A stretch of DNA of 60,014 nucleotides from DAIPKP01 sp964539095 (GCA_964539095.1 CAZIFL010000016.1:1-60014); one strand, 5' to 3'. Shown: positions 51,638 through 60,014, counted from the first letter of the stretch. Numbers and translations: made by a program. The notes: generated by a model not told the origin, from the letters alone.

Positions 51638-52558
51638 TTGATATCCTTTGTTGTCCCTTTTTACAAATCAAAGGCCACTGTCAGGCTTTTATATGAAAAG
51701 TTGTGCGCACTCTCTTCCTTGCTCCAGAACGAACCTCTGGAATTTGTTTTCGTTGAGGATTGCGGCAAGGATGGATCGTGGGAGATTTTGCATGAAATTG
51801 CAATAGATGACCCTAGAGTAAAGGCGATACAACTCAGTCGAAACTTTGGACAGCATTATGCAATTACCGCCGGGTTGGATTTATGTTCTGGGGATTGGGC
51901 GGTTGTTATGGACTGTGACCTGCAGGATCGTCCGGAAGAAATTCCAAGGCTTTATGAAAAGGCTTTGGAAGGGTACGATATCGTCTGTGCGCGAAGAGGA
52001 AAACGGAAAGACTCGTTTGGGAAACGGATAACGTCACAACTATTCCTCCGCACTTTTGGGTGGCTTTCCGGGATGGAAATTGACCCTCAAGTCGGAACTT
52101 TGCGTATCTTTTCCCGTAAAGTAATTGATGCCTATTGCTCCATGCGGGAAAAGCTGCGTGCCCTTGTTGGACATATGACATGGCTTGGTTTTCCTACGGC
52201 GTACATTGATGTTGAACATGGCGCACGGCATAGTGGCATAAGCTCCTACAGCTTACGCAAGCGCATTGACTTTGCCATGAACATCATTATTGCCTACTCC
52301 GATCGTCCTCTAAGATTTTCCGTAAAAGCGGGTTTTCTTATGGCGTTTTTTTCATTTTGCTTTGCCGCATTGCTAACGTATCGAAAGCTTGCTCTTGATA
52401 TTCCCGTCGATGGTTGGACAAGCATTATGGTCTCTCTCTGGTTCCTTGGGGGAATCATTATTGCAAATCTCGGTATCATTGGGATATATTTAGGGAAAGT
52501 TTTCGATGAGACCAAAAAACGCCCCCTATACGTAATATCCAAAAGAATCAACATCTGA
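51638..52558 (+). CDS. Polyprenyl-phosphate glycosyltransferase (GT2, GtrB/ArnC-like)
   Basis: A 306-residue GT2 enzyme that moves a sugar from a nucleotide donor to undecaprenyl phosphate on the cytoplasmic face. SFVVPFYKSKATVRLLYEKL, VEDCGKDGSWEIL (DxD-like), QLSRNFGQHYAITAGLDLCS and VMDCDLQDRPEEIPRLYEKA are the DPM1/GtrB signature, with two C-terminal membrane spans (AGFLMAFFSFCFAALLTY, LWFLGGIIIANLGIIGIYLG). The start TTG 51638 has only a weak ribosome site. The SMR-type flippase subunits follow at once. Confidence 0.9.
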   Translation: MISFVVPFYKSKATVRLLYEKLCALSSLLQNEPLEFVFVEDCGKDGSWEILHEIAIDDPRVKAIQLSRNFGQHYAITAGLDLCSGDWAVVMDCDLQDRPEEIPRLYEKALEGYDIVCARRGKRKDSFGKRITSQLFLRTFGWLSGMEIDPQVGTLRIFSRKVIDAYCSMREKLRALVGHMTWLGFPTAYIDVEHGARHSGISSYSLRKRIDFAMNIIIAYSDRPLRFSVKAGFLMAFFSFCFAALLTYRKLALDIPVDGWTSIMVSLWFLGGIIIANLGIIGIYLGKVFDETKKRPLYVISKRINI

Positions 52559-52899
52559 TGCGTTTTTTATCATGGCACTTTTTACTTTTGCAATGTGGAT
52601 ATTTCATTTTTTCCCTGCCAGGAATTCTACTGAAATCTGGGGCGAGCTATCCTGTCTTTTCGTCAGCTTTTCTTTTGCGTTATGCGGGGAGCTTGCTCTG
52701 CGTCTTCCTCTTCGCCCTCATCTGGCAGCAGGTGCTGCGGAAGTACGAACTGATGGTGGCGTATGCCTGGAGAGGAGTCCTTTTCCTGTGGATTTTCCTC
52801 TGGGCGGTACTCTTTTTCGGCGAGACGGTAACCTTCAACAACCTTTTGGGGGCGGGGATCATCTTCAGCGGCATTCTCCTGGTGGTACGGAGTGAATAA
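52558..52899 (+). CDS. SMR/EamA-type small membrane protein (ArnE/F-like subunit 1)
   Basis: A 113-residue, four-span membrane protein. ALIWQQVLRKYELMVAYAWR and FFGETVTFNNLLGAGIIFSG are typical of the SMR/EamA half-transporters that flip undecaprenyl-linked sugars (ArnE-ArnF). ATG 52558 shares its A with the previous stop (TGATG). The first third is AT-rich like the upstream gene, but from about 52690 the sequence becomes GC-rich and host-like. It overlaps the next gene by eight bases. Confidence 0.82.
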   Translation: MRFLSWHFLLLQCGYFIFSLPGILLKSGASYPVFSSAFLLRYAGSLLCVFLFALIWQQVLRKYELMVAYAWRGVLFLWIFLWAVLFFGETVTFNNLLGAGIIFSGILLVVRSE

Positions 52900-53227
52900 A
52901 TACTACCTCCTCTTTCTCACGGCGGTAACCATCGCCGCCTTCGGCCAGGTGGCCCTCAAGAAGGGAGCGCTTGAAAAGAAGAGTTCCTTTCTGCGGCAAT
53001 ATTTCAATTGGTATGTTTTTTTGGGGTATGTCGCACTTTTTCTGTCTATGGCGTTTGTTTCTTATTCATACAGAGAAGTGGCGCTTAAGGAAGGGCCGAT
53101 TTTAGAATCATTAACCTTTATCCTTGTTCCGCTGTTAAGCAACATTTTCTTTCAGGAGCGCCTCTCCACAAGGAGGATTATGGGGTTTTGCGTTATCATT
53201 GTAGGTGTTATGGTTTTTTTGATGTGA
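52892..53227 (+). CDS. SMR/EamA-type small membrane protein (ArnE/F-like subunit 2)
   Basis: A 111-residue, four-span partner of the previous protein: LLFLTAVTIAAFGQVALKKG, then YVFLGYVALFLSMAFVSYSY, EGPILESLTFILVPLLSNIF and RRIMGFCVIIVGVMVFLM. Two such halves probably form one heterodimeric flippase. The first 100 bases are GC-rich and the rest AT-rich, so the boundary of a recombined patch lies inside the gene near 52995. GTG 52892. Confidence 0.82.
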   Translation: MNKYYLLFLTAVTIAAFGQVALKKGALEKKSSFLRQYFNWYVFLGYVALFLSMAFVSYSYREVALKEGPILESLTFILVPLLSNIFFQERLSTRRIMGFCVIIVGVMVFLM

Positions 53228-53265
53228 TTTTTTAATTTCGAACTGCCAGATAGGAGTTTTTCTTT

Positions 53266-53907
53266 ATGGAGGATCATTCAGGTTTTAAGCGGGCGCTTTC
53301 TTTTTCGTGGGCGTATGCTTTTTTCCAAAATCTTGTTGGTGCTCGTCGAGGACGGGCATGGATTGCGGAAAATCTCTGGCGTGTCCAACCAGGACAAAAA
53401 GTAGTTGATATGGGATGTGGTCCCGGAACCATTTTGAGTGTTTTGCCGAAAGACATTTCGTATGTTGGTTTTGATATTAGCGATACGTATATTGAAACTG
53501 CCCAACAAAAATACGAATCACGAAAAAACATTCTTTTTATTAAAAGTTCTGTGCGCAACCTTTTAGAGCAACATAACCAGCGATTAGAGGGAGCAGACAT
53601 CATCTTGTGTAATGGCTTATTGCATCATCTGGATGATGCAGAGTCTTGGGAAATGTTACGTCTCGCAAAGAAGATAATGAAAAACGACGGGCGTTTGGTA
53701 TGTGTGGAACCTGCATTTCTGATCCATCAGAGCAAACTTTCAAAATGGATTATGCAGAAAGATCGTGGCTGTTATATTCGAACAGAATCGCAGTGGAAAA
53801 CATTAATCGGCGAGGTTTTTGATGTCTTTTCCACCTCTATCTCCGTCAGCTTGATAAGGATTCCATACGTTCACATTTTTATTGAGTGCAGAAAGGCCTC
53901 TGTCTAA
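53266..53907 (+). CDS. Class I SAM-dependent methyltransferase
   Basis: A 213-residue methyltransferase. KVVDMGCGPGTILSVLPKDI is motif I, VGFDISDTYIETAQQKYESR motif II, and ADIILCNGLLHHLDDAESWE the post-motif acidic-histidine segment common in small-molecule methyltransferases. It starts 38 bases after the flippase subunit, behind ATAGGAG. The substrate may be a sugar or lipid-linked sugar. The gap to 54025 holds nothing recognisable. Confidence 0.82.
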   Translation: MEDHSGFKRALSFSWAYAFFQNLVGARRGRAWIAENLWRVQPGQKVVDMGCGPGTILSVLPKDISYVGFDISDTYIETAQQKYESRKNILFIKSSVRNLLEQHNQRLEGADIILCNGLLHHLDDAESWEMLRLAKKIMKNDGRLVCVEPAFLIHQSKLSKWIMQKDRGCYIRTESQWKTLIGEVFDVFSTSISVSLIRIPYVHIFIECRKASV

Positions 53908-54025
53908 TCATTTTGCTGAATTAACAAATGGGATGTTTCAATATTTTCCAACAGGCAGAAAAAGACAAGGTTTTTTAATCAGAATTGAAAAATATTGAAA
54001 CCCGGTGGCAAGGAGGATGTTTTTC

Positions 54026-55780
54026 TTGAATAAGTCAAATATGCACCAGTATTTTTTGGGGGGGCTGCTTTTTCTTACCCCGCTCCTTTTTATTTTTCAA
54101 GGTCTGGATTTTACCGATATGGGGTATGTTCTTGCTTCTTCTCGGGATATCATCAGTAGCCCAGACAGAATCTATCCTGGAATATTTTCAACATTCCTCT
54201 CCATGTTTATCAACGGCCTCTGGATGAAACTTTCCGCCTCCTGGGGGCTTTTGGGGGCGCGGTTCGGTGCCGTTTTGCTCTACTGGTGTATTTTTGTGGT
54301 ACTCATCAAGACATTATCACGATACGTGCCCCTTCAGCGGATATTCGTGTGGCTCCTGCTCCTGTTTCTGCTTACCCAAAGAGGCTTATGGATAAGCTAT
54401 AACACGGTAACAGCCCTGCTAGCAGTATTTTCTCTCTGCGCACTTCAAGAAGGATATGTTGCCAATAAAAGATGGCTTTTTCTCCTTTCTGGAGCGTTTT
54501 GTGCCTGCGCTTTTTTCGCCCGCTTTCCAAATATCCTTATGATAACCTTTGGACTCTTACCTCTTTTGCCCTCCTTTGCGAATGCCCCCCAAAACCCTTG
54601 GAGGCAGTCTTTTCGTAATAGCACACTTTTTTTTGCCGGATATTTCGGAGCCTTTGGATCTGTTCTCTTCGCTATGTGGCGTTCTGGATATCTGGATTCT
54701 TTCTTGCAGGGCATGTTGATTGTTAGATGGGCGGCAACAAATAGCAGCCATTCTTTAAATGTCCTTCTTGGACTTTTTGTGAAGCATCATATTGCGGTGC
54801 TCGGTCTCGCAGTGCCGCTTCTTGTTTTAGGTGCTGCCACCGCTTTTCTTATAGGTTGTATGAGTAAATGGTTCCAGATTGTTTCTCTCAGTGTTTGCAC
54901 AGGCGTTTTTTTTATTTTGGGCTGGATTTTCTACGACTATTGGCCTGTCTTGCTCTATGGTCTCATTGGAGTGGTTTATCTTTATTTGCTTATGAAAATG
55001 TGGCTATCTTTGTATTGGAAAGATGTCGAGAGCCTACTCTTGTATGCCGCAGCATTTTTTATGTTGGTTACTGTTCCCTTGGGTGGGGGAAGCGGTATTA
55101 CGAATGCGCGATATGCTTTGTGGTTTGCTTTTCCTCTTTTCTTCGAGGACATAGCAAGTCTGAAAAATTTGGGTTTTGCCTTTGGCTGGCAAGGGCTTTT
55201 TCAAGGCAAGGAATCACGCAGCGCTTTCTGGTTCAAGCGTCTTGCGATAGTGGGTGTCATCATGCTGGCCCTGGCAAGCTGTTATCGGTATACCTACAGA
55301 GACACTTCAGATCGTCTTGCCATGCGCTACTCAATAGACCACCCCATGTTGCGGGGAATATACACAACAAAAGAACGAGCCCAGGTGGTGCAGGAACTTC
55401 TGAATGAACTGGAAAAACATGTTTCCCCGGGAGATGTCCTATTAGGTTATCGCACTGCAACGACCCTTTATTATCTTACAGAAACAATTCCGTATCTTTA
55501 CAATCCTTGGCCCTTCCTATACCAGCCAGAGCAATTGAAGTATTATCTTAAAAAAGCAGAGTCGGAACATCTTTCGCTCCCTGTTGTTGCGAGAAGCAAG
55601 TATTCTTTGCGAGCTTTTGAGTGGCCTTTAGAGTATCGTGTCGAAGACTCCGATAATTTCCAAGAAAATTGGGATGTTTTAGAGGATTTTTTGACTCGCC
55701 ACGCTTATGAGAAAACTTGGGAAAACAATACTTTTGAGGTTTGGTTGCCATCCATGGTAGATTCTACGATTCTAAAGTAG
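54026..55780 (+). CDS. Multi-span membrane glycosyltransferase-like protein (GT39/ArnT superfamily)
   Basis: A 584-residue protein with about 11-12 membrane spans followed by a soluble C-terminal part of about 130 residues. The first periplasmic loop has acidic residues (GLDFTDMGYVLASSRDI), the place of the catalytic Asp in GT-C enzymes such as ArnT and PMTs. Segments such as RGLWISYNTVTALLAVFSLC and FARFPNILMITFGLLPLL fit that fold. It would use an undecaprenyl-phosphate sugar made by the GtrB-like enzyme. TTG 54026 is chosen because AAGGAGG (54010-54016) lies nine bases before it; the GTG at 54005 lies upstream of that site. Confidence 0.7.
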   Translation: MNKSNMHQYFLGGLLFLTPLLFIFQGLDFTDMGYVLASSRDIISSPDRIYPGIFSTFLSMFINGLWMKLSASWGLLGARFGAVLLYWCIFVVLIKTLSRYVPLQRIFVWLLLLFLLTQRGLWISYNTVTALLAVFSLCALQEGYVANKRWLFLLSGAFCACAFFARFPNILMITFGLLPLLPSFANAPQNPWRQSFRNSTLFFAGYFGAFGSVLFAMWRSGYLDSFLQGMLIVRWAATNSSHSLNVLLGLFVKHHIAVLGLAVPLLVLGAATAFLIGCMSKWFQIVSLSVCTGVFFILGWIFYDYWPVLLYGLIGVVYLYLLMKMWLSLYWKDVESLLLYAAAFFMLVTVPLGGGSGITNARYALWFAFPLFFEDIASLKNLGFAFGWQGLFQGKESRSAFWFKRLAIVGVIMLALASCYRYTYRDTSDRLAMRYSIDHPMLRGIYTTKERAQVVQELLNELEKHVSPGDVLLGYRTATTLYYLTETIPYLYNPWPFLYQPEQLKYYLKKAESEHLSLPVVARSKYSLRAFEWPLEYRVEDSDNFQENWDVLEDFLTRHAYEKTWENNTFEVWLPSMVDSTILK

Positions 55781-55855
55781 AACCCGTGATGCTAATTCAG
55801 AGGGTAACGAGGCGCTAATTTGCGTGCCTGTGTTGCATAGACAAGAAGGTTTAAT

Positions 55856-56860
55856 ATGATTTTTGCAAGAACATACAGCCAAAAAAAGGACAGGAAAGCC
55901 ATACAGACTTCTCGTTGCATTGCCATAGAAAAATTAGATTTTCAAGACTGTTTTGGCATAGCAGAGTTTTTGTATACAAGAGACATCAGCACATCTTCAC
56001 TTGGAGCGTTCCTTTCTGGAAGAGCATTGAAGAATACAGGACTTTATGTGTTGTTTGGGCCGTTATTCCAATCGGGAAAGTTTGATAGAATTAGTCTTTT
56101 GCATTGGCTAGATCAGCTTTTTGTTTTGTCTAAAAAACTAAGTCCATCTATTGTTTTAGTGGTTCCCCCGTATCATTCTCTGGCAAGTGCTCAAGAGAAA
56201 GTAGATCTTGATAAGTATGATGAAACTTTTATTTCTAAACAGTTTTTACCTACCAAGTCGCATAGTGTTGTTCTTGATAATAATTTGGACGAGGATTTAG
56301 CGTGGATGAAATTAAAGCCTGAAGCAAGGCGGAAAGTTCGCAGAGGCAAAGAGATGGGTTTTTGCGTGAGAAAAATACTTTGTGAGGCGGATTTTCTGGT
56401 TTATTGCAAAGAAAAAGGCAAAAGGATTGCAAAAATTCTTTTAGAGGATAGACGGAAAATCTGTTCTTTAGATGAAAATATTGACCTTTATGTAGTTGAG
56501 AAGGATGAACGAGCCCTCGCTTGGCAAGGTGTTTCTTGGGGTGAAGATGTTGCGATCTTGGAAGGAAACTGTGTTTCCGACTATGCAAGGGAAAATCGAC
56601 TTTATGGCAACCATCTTTTGCAGTGGTACGTCATCCAAGAAGCCATTCGCCGAGGGGTGCGGTGGATTGATTGGGTGGGGGCGGATCCGGAGCCTAAAAC
56701 ACAGAAGCAGAAAAACATTACGGAGTTTAAGCTTTTGTGGGGTGGCGAGATTGTTACCTACAACACCTATGAGTACCGTTTTAAGAACTGGAGAAATTCC
56801 CTGTTCGACTTTCTTAAGGGGTGCAAGGATTGGAAAAACCGAAGGTTTGGGGGTGAATAG
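55856..56860 (+). CDS. FemAB-like aminoacyltransferase (GNAT fold)
   Basis: A 334-residue protein. LKPEARRKVRRGKEMGFCVR matches the basic segment before the second GNAT domain of FemA/FemB enzymes. YGNHLLQWYVIQEAIRRGVR, WIDWVGADPEPKTQKQKNIT and EFKLLWGGEIVTYNTYEYRF match the FemAB C-terminal block (..G....FK..FGGE). FemAB enzymes use aminoacyl-tRNA to add amino acids to peptidoglycan precursors. In a glycan locus it more likely aminoacylates or acylates an amino sugar. It is directly followed by a methyltransferase gene. Confidence 0.8.
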   Translation: MIFARTYSQKKDRKAIQTSRCIAIEKLDFQDCFGIAEFLYTRDISTSSLGAFLSGRALKNTGLYVLFGPLFQSGKFDRISLLHWLDQLFVLSKKLSPSIVLVVPPYHSLASAQEKVDLDKYDETFISKQFLPTKSHSVVLDNNLDEDLAWMKLKPEARRKVRRGKEMGFCVRKILCEADFLVYCKEKGKRIAKILLEDRRKICSLDENIDLYVVEKDERALAWQGVSWGEDVAILEGNCVSDYARENRLYGNHLLQWYVIQEAIRRGVRWIDWVGADPEPKTQKQKNITEFKLLWGGEIVTYNTYEYRFKNWRNSLFDFLKGCKDWKNRRFGGE

Positions 56861-57685
56861 ATGAGGGGCTCTTTTTTTACTCCCTGCTCCGGCAAGGAGC
56901 TTTACGGCCATTTTCTTGAAGTGCGAAATCTTTGGAATTTGAACCTGCCCATGTATTGGGGAGATGATCTTGATGTTCGTTACCGCCTGACCTATGAACT
57001 TTCAAAAATGCGGGGCAAGCGCATACTTGATGTGGGTAGTAATGTGGGAATGATTTCCCGCTACGCCTCTCGGGCTAATTCTGTGGTCGGTATTGATGTT
57101 GAAGCGTCTTTTCTCAAAAGAGCAAAGGAGATTGCTCCAGAGGCGGAATTTATACGAGCTTCCATGGATGCTCTCCCCTTTGAGAAAGATTCTTTTGACG
57201 TGGTTCTTTTTTCCCATACCGTTCCGGGAAACGATTTTGTCCTTCCTGGAATGGATGTTGTGGCGTTTCGTGAAAAAACCTTTCGGGAGGCTTTTCGGGT
57301 TTTACGCAAAGGAGGAACGTTCCTTTTGACAAGCCCGAACAGGGAGTGGCGTCAATGGCAGAGAGACCGTTCTACTTTTTCAGAAAAAGATGGTTTTCTT
57401 CCTGTGATTCACGGAAAAATTTTTGAAGAGGTGGCAACGTATACAGATAAGGTTTTCGTCGGTGGGTGGGATCGGCTTCCAACGCTGTTAGGTCCCTTGG
57501 AAGATTTTCTCATAGGGACAATGCCTCCGAGGGGCTGGCGGTATTGTTCCAGCCCTCCGAAGCTTTTGTGTAAAAGCTCTTTTGTCTGGGATAAGTTAGA
57601 GAAGGATTTTCAAAAAAGCTTTTCCTGCGAACCTGTAAAAGGGCGAAATCGAGTTAAGTCTATGGTTTTGTGGGCGGAGAAATAG
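56861..57685 (+). CDS. Class I SAM-dependent methyltransferase
   Basis: A 274-residue methyltransferase starting immediately at the previous stop. MRGKRILDVGSNVGMISRYA is motif I, VVGIDVEASFLKRAKEIAPE motif II, ALPFEKDSFDVVLFSHTVPG motif III/IV, and FRVLRKGGTFLLTSPN the usual post-motif strand. It is AT-rich like its neighbours. It may methylate a sugar of the surface glycan. Confidence 0.83.
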   Translation: MRGSFFTPCSGKELYGHFLEVRNLWNLNLPMYWGDDLDVRYRLTYELSKMRGKRILDVGSNVGMISRYASRANSVVGIDVEASFLKRAKEIAPEAEFIRASMDALPFEKDSFDVVLFSHTVPGNDFVLPGMDVVAFREKTFREAFRVLRKGGTFLLTSPNREWRQWQRDRSTFSEKDGFLPVIHGKIFEEVATYTDKVFVGGWDRLPTLLGPLEDFLIGTMPPRGWRYCSSPPKLLCKSSFVWDKLEKDFQKSFSCEPVKGRNRVKSMVLWAEK

Positions 57686-57691
57686 AATGTT

Positions 57692-58618
57692 ATGATTTTT
57701 TTTAAAAAAATGCTCTATTTTCTTGACCCGCTGATCCCTGTTTTCCCCAAAGATAGAATTATCTCGTTAAAGAATGGAAGAAAAAAACTTTTACTCCCTT
57801 ATTTCTTCTCGAATATTTCTGCGTACTATCCTTCACTGGCTCAGCATGAAGGAAGAAAATTCTTGTTTTTCTGCAAAAGCAGTTACGCAGATGGTGTGTA
57901 CCATTTTTTGGGAATTGGCTATTATGATTTTAACTCTAAGACTTCCGGAGTTCTCGCTTTTGGCAAGGAAATTGATTTCACCTCCCGAGCTATCAGAGGT
58001 GTTGCATGCTTCTCTAGGAATGGGAGCCTTTTCCTCTCACTTACCACGGAGAATTCGGCGGAAATTTTTCTGCTCGATGTTAAAGGCAAAAGAGTATTTG
58101 CCTCTTCGGTCAAAAAAGTGTTTCTAGAAAAAAACATTTCATCCATATCATTTTTTCCCCACGAAGAATCTTTATGGGGTGTCTGTACAGTCAAAGGCGG
58201 GAATTCTGTTTTTGTGGAAAAAATAGAGTGGCAGGAGATGACGGGAACTTTTCTTTGTGGTTGTGTCGGGAGAAAAATACTTTCTGTTGGAATTGGCAAG
58301 GAAATTGGATGGCCTGTGCTCTATCCGTCGGGTAATAAATTTGTTTTGGTTGCGGGGGTTTCAGAGGGACATGTATACCATTCCGAGATAATGCGTTTTG
58401 ATGCTGACGAACTCTTTGGCAATTATGGACAGGGCAGGGTGTTGACGAGTTATAAAAATATTTTACTGGAAGGCGTTGAGTCAGCATATCCTGCGTTTGA
58501 TGTTACAAAAGAAGAACTTTATTATACAGGTTTTGGGGGTTTTCACTTGCTCTATCCGTATACATACTGGCATTATCGGAAAAAGAAATTAAAGTCATCT
58601 CAAGAGGTTGGTTTTTAG
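57692..58618 (+). CDS. Unknown protein, possibly a diverged beta-propeller
   Basis: A 308-residue protein of no certain family. It has no signal peptide and is rich in beta-strand pattern with aromatic residues: KFLFFCKSSYADGVYHFLGI, YDFNSKTSGVLAFG, LFLSLTTENSAEIFLLD, KFVLVAGVSEGHVYHSEIMR, and ELYYTGFGGFHLLYPYTYWH. The spacing of these strands suggests the GH43/GH32-like propeller seen twice upstream, but the diagnostic NGNGYGK end is absent. Five bases separate its stop from the flippase gene. Confidence 0.55.
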   Translation: MIFFKKMLYFLDPLIPVFPKDRIISLKNGRKKLLLPYFFSNISAYYPSLAQHEGRKFLFFCKSSYADGVYHFLGIGYYDFNSKTSGVLAFGKEIDFTSRAIRGVACFSRNGSLFLSLTTENSAEIFLLDVKGKRVFASSVKKVFLEKNISSISFFPHEESLWGVCTVKGGNSVFVEKIEWQEMTGTFLCGCVGRKILSVGIGKEIGWPVLYPSGNKFVLVAGVSEGHVYHSEIMRFDADELFGNYGQGRVLTSYKNILLEGVESAYPAFDVTKEELYYTGFGGFHLLYPYTYWHYRKKKLKSSQEVGF

Positions 58619-58622
58619 ATAA

Positions 58623-60014
58623 ATGAAAGCCAGGCGTTCAGTTTTAAAAATGTCTTTCTATCTTTTTGCGCTTTCTGTTTTGGCCAAGAGTATCGGCTTT
58701 TTCCGTGAAATTGTGGTGGCTCATTTTTTCGGGGCCACCGCTTTTGTGGATGCCTATGTAGGGGCTTTTACGCTTATGCATCTGTGTACCATATGGATGC
58801 ATAGTGCTCTGTACTCCGGGGGAATCCCCTTTTTTATCTGTCTGCTTCACCAGAAAGGGAGTAAGTCCCTCACGTCTTTTATAAACATGCTTTTTTTTCT
58901 GCTGCTCGGGATTGGTCTGCTTTGCGCTACTGGGGCTCTTGTCTTTGCTTCCCAGCTTTCACAGCTTTTTTTCCCGGGTTTTTCTCCGAAGACGCAAATG
59001 CTTCTGGTTCAAATTATGCGTTTTTTGTGGGTTTTCGGGGTTTTTCGAGTGGCTTCGTTTGTTTTGGAAACCTACTTGCAGGCTTTGGATTATCAAATCA
59101 CCGTACGCATAGGTTGGCTTCTGCAATCCTTGGTTCTTCTGGTGGTGCTGGCCTCGGGGTTTTCTTTCTGGGGGGGCTTTGCCTGGCCTCTGGGCCAGTC
59201 CGTGGGGCAGGTTGCTACGGTGCTGTTTCTTCTGGGGATCTGTCTTTTTGCCATTCCCGGGGATAAAAGACTGTTCCGCAGTTTTGCACCGTCGGGAGAA
59301 GGGTGCTGGGGGGAGTTCTTGAGAAAAACCCTTCCGGTGGTTCTTACGAATGCCCAGTATTTTTTGTACCAGATGGTGGACCGCTACTTTGCCTCCCTTC
59401 TTGCTGTAGGGAGCATGGCCTGTATGAACTACGCCACGGTTCTCTGGGGGCTTACGGCGCTTCTTAACGAGCCTCTTGCCCCTCTTCTTACTCGCTTTTC
59501 CGTCAACTATGCCAAGGGGGATGCTCCGGCTTTCCGGCAGGATATGGAAAAGGCCCTTCGGGCTACTTTGTGGCTCTTTGTTACCCTTACGGTGGGGTAT
59601 GTGGTGCTACTGCCGGATGTGGTGGATCTTGTTTTTGTGCACGGTAAGTTTACGGCTCATGATGCGGTGCGTACCTGGCAGGGAGCCCGGATTCTGGCTT
59701 TTCAGGCCCCTGCGGTCTGCCTGGGGAGCATCTTTGGCCAGATGGTGCTGGCCTCCGGGGCATCTCATGTGAGCATGGCCTTTTCGGCGGTGACCCTTAC
59801 GCTAAACGGCTTTCTAGATTGGCTTCTGGTGGATTCCTGGGGGCTCAACGGCCTGCTTTTTGCCACCACCGCCGCCACCTATGTGGGGGTGCTGCTGGGG
59901 TATCTCTATATCCGCCGCAAGTTTACCTGGTCGGTTCGGCAGATTCAGGGCTATCTTTTCAAGCTCTTTTTCTGGGGAGCCCTTACGGGGCTTGCGGGGC
60001 TGGGGGTGCGGCAT
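58623..60014 (+). CDS. MurJ/MviN-type lipid-linked glycan flippase (partial, cut by window end)
   Basis: An open frame of 464 codons runs to the end of the window. The start MKARRSVLKMSFYLFALSVL followed by AKSIGFFREIVVAHFFGATA matches the N-terminus of MurJ/MviN and related Wzx transporters, and at least 11 hydrophobic spans follow. The family moves lipid-linked sugars across the inner membrane. Its position at the end of a glycan locus favours an O-antigen or capsule unit flippase over the lipid II enzyme itself. Base composition turns GC-rich from about 59,100. Confidence 0.85.
   Translation, partial: MKARRSVLKMSFYLFALSVLAKSIGFFREIVVAHFFGATAFVDAYVGAFTLMHLCTIWMHSALYSGGIPFFICLLHQKGSKSLTSFINMLFFLLLGIGLLCATGALVFASQLSQLFFPGFSPKTQMLLVQIMRFLWVFGVFRVASFVLETYLQALDYQITVRIGWLLQSLVLLVVLASGFSFWGGFAWPLGQSVGQVATVLFLLGICLFAIPGDKRLFRSFAPSGEGCWGEFLRKTLPVVLTNAQYFLYQMVDRYFASLLAVGSMACMNYATVLWGLTALLNEPLAPLLTRFSVNYAKGDAPAFRQDMEKALRATLWLFVTLTVGYVVLLPDVVDLVFVHGKFTAHDAVRTWQGARILAFQAPAVCLGSIFGQMVLASGASHVSMAFSAVTLTLNGFLDWLLVDSWGLNGLLFATTAATYVGVLLGYLYIRRKFTWSVRQIQGYLFKLFFWGALTGLAGLGVRH

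Overview
The window reads as chromosomal DNA from a Gram-negative, anaerobic, moderately GC-rich bacterium. The clues are a class III (oxygen-sensitive) ribonucleotide reductase, phenylacetate-CoA ligase, periplasmic solute-binding proteins and a large O-antigen/capsule-type locus. The FtsZ flavour and gene mix look most like Synergistota to me, but this is a tentative inference. No rRNA, tRNA or CRISPR array was recognised.

Positions 1-23,500 are mostly housekeeping and envelope genes: a pair of exported proteins sharing a C-terminal domain, an SSB-like OB-fold protein, a CbpA-type DnaJ, two solute-binding proteins, a sensor diguanylate cyclase broken at a run of nine G, a degenerate GGDEF protein, orphan PstS, nitroreductase, FtsZ, a relE-type pseudogene, a promoter/hairpin/terminator unit that may be a small RNA, PaaK, DedA, an MFS exporter and an NrdR-controlled nrdD-nrdG operon. 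In that operon the glycyl-radical domain of NrdD is a separate 60-residue gene.

Positions 23,961-35,186 hold the first half of a surface-glycan locus: a PglE/PglF/PglC/PglD-like set (bacillosamine-type sugar made and loaded on undecaprenyl phosphate), a glycosyltransferase, then UDP-HexNAc 6-dehydrogenase, 4-epimerase, a WbpS-like amidotransferase and a WbpB-like oxidoreductase. Positions 35,187-42,171 are a disturbed accessory island: an ATPase + DUF4276-type (TOPRIM-like) pair and a Fic protein, bracketed by the 3' end of the oxidoreductase gene and a decayed second copy of it, then a HigBA toxin-antitoxin pair, one intact Rpn-family nuclease with three broken tail copies, and a UDP-GlcNAc 2-epimerase pseudogene.

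Positions 42,254-60,014 resume the glycan locus: RfbB, RfbA and a WecE-type aminotransferase (dTDP-4-amino-4,6-dideoxyhexose), then a markedly AT-richer block (about 45.3-59 kb). This block holds a WbqC protein, two related GH43-like proteins, an acyltransferase, a VOC protein, a DltA-like adenylating enzyme with its own carrier protein, methyltransferases, a polyprenyl-phosphate glycosyltransferase with two SMR-type flippase subunits, a multi-span glycosyltransferase, a FemAB-like aminoacyltransferase, and a MurJ/Wzx-type flippase cut by the window end. The block is best explained as horizontally acquired surface-sugar decoration, probably including aminoacylation of a dTDP-amino sugar.

Three copies of a structured repeat with terminal inverted repeats (TAGTGGG...) lie in the window. 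In both copies whose left end is visible, the repeat supplies the TAG stop codon of the gene upstream.
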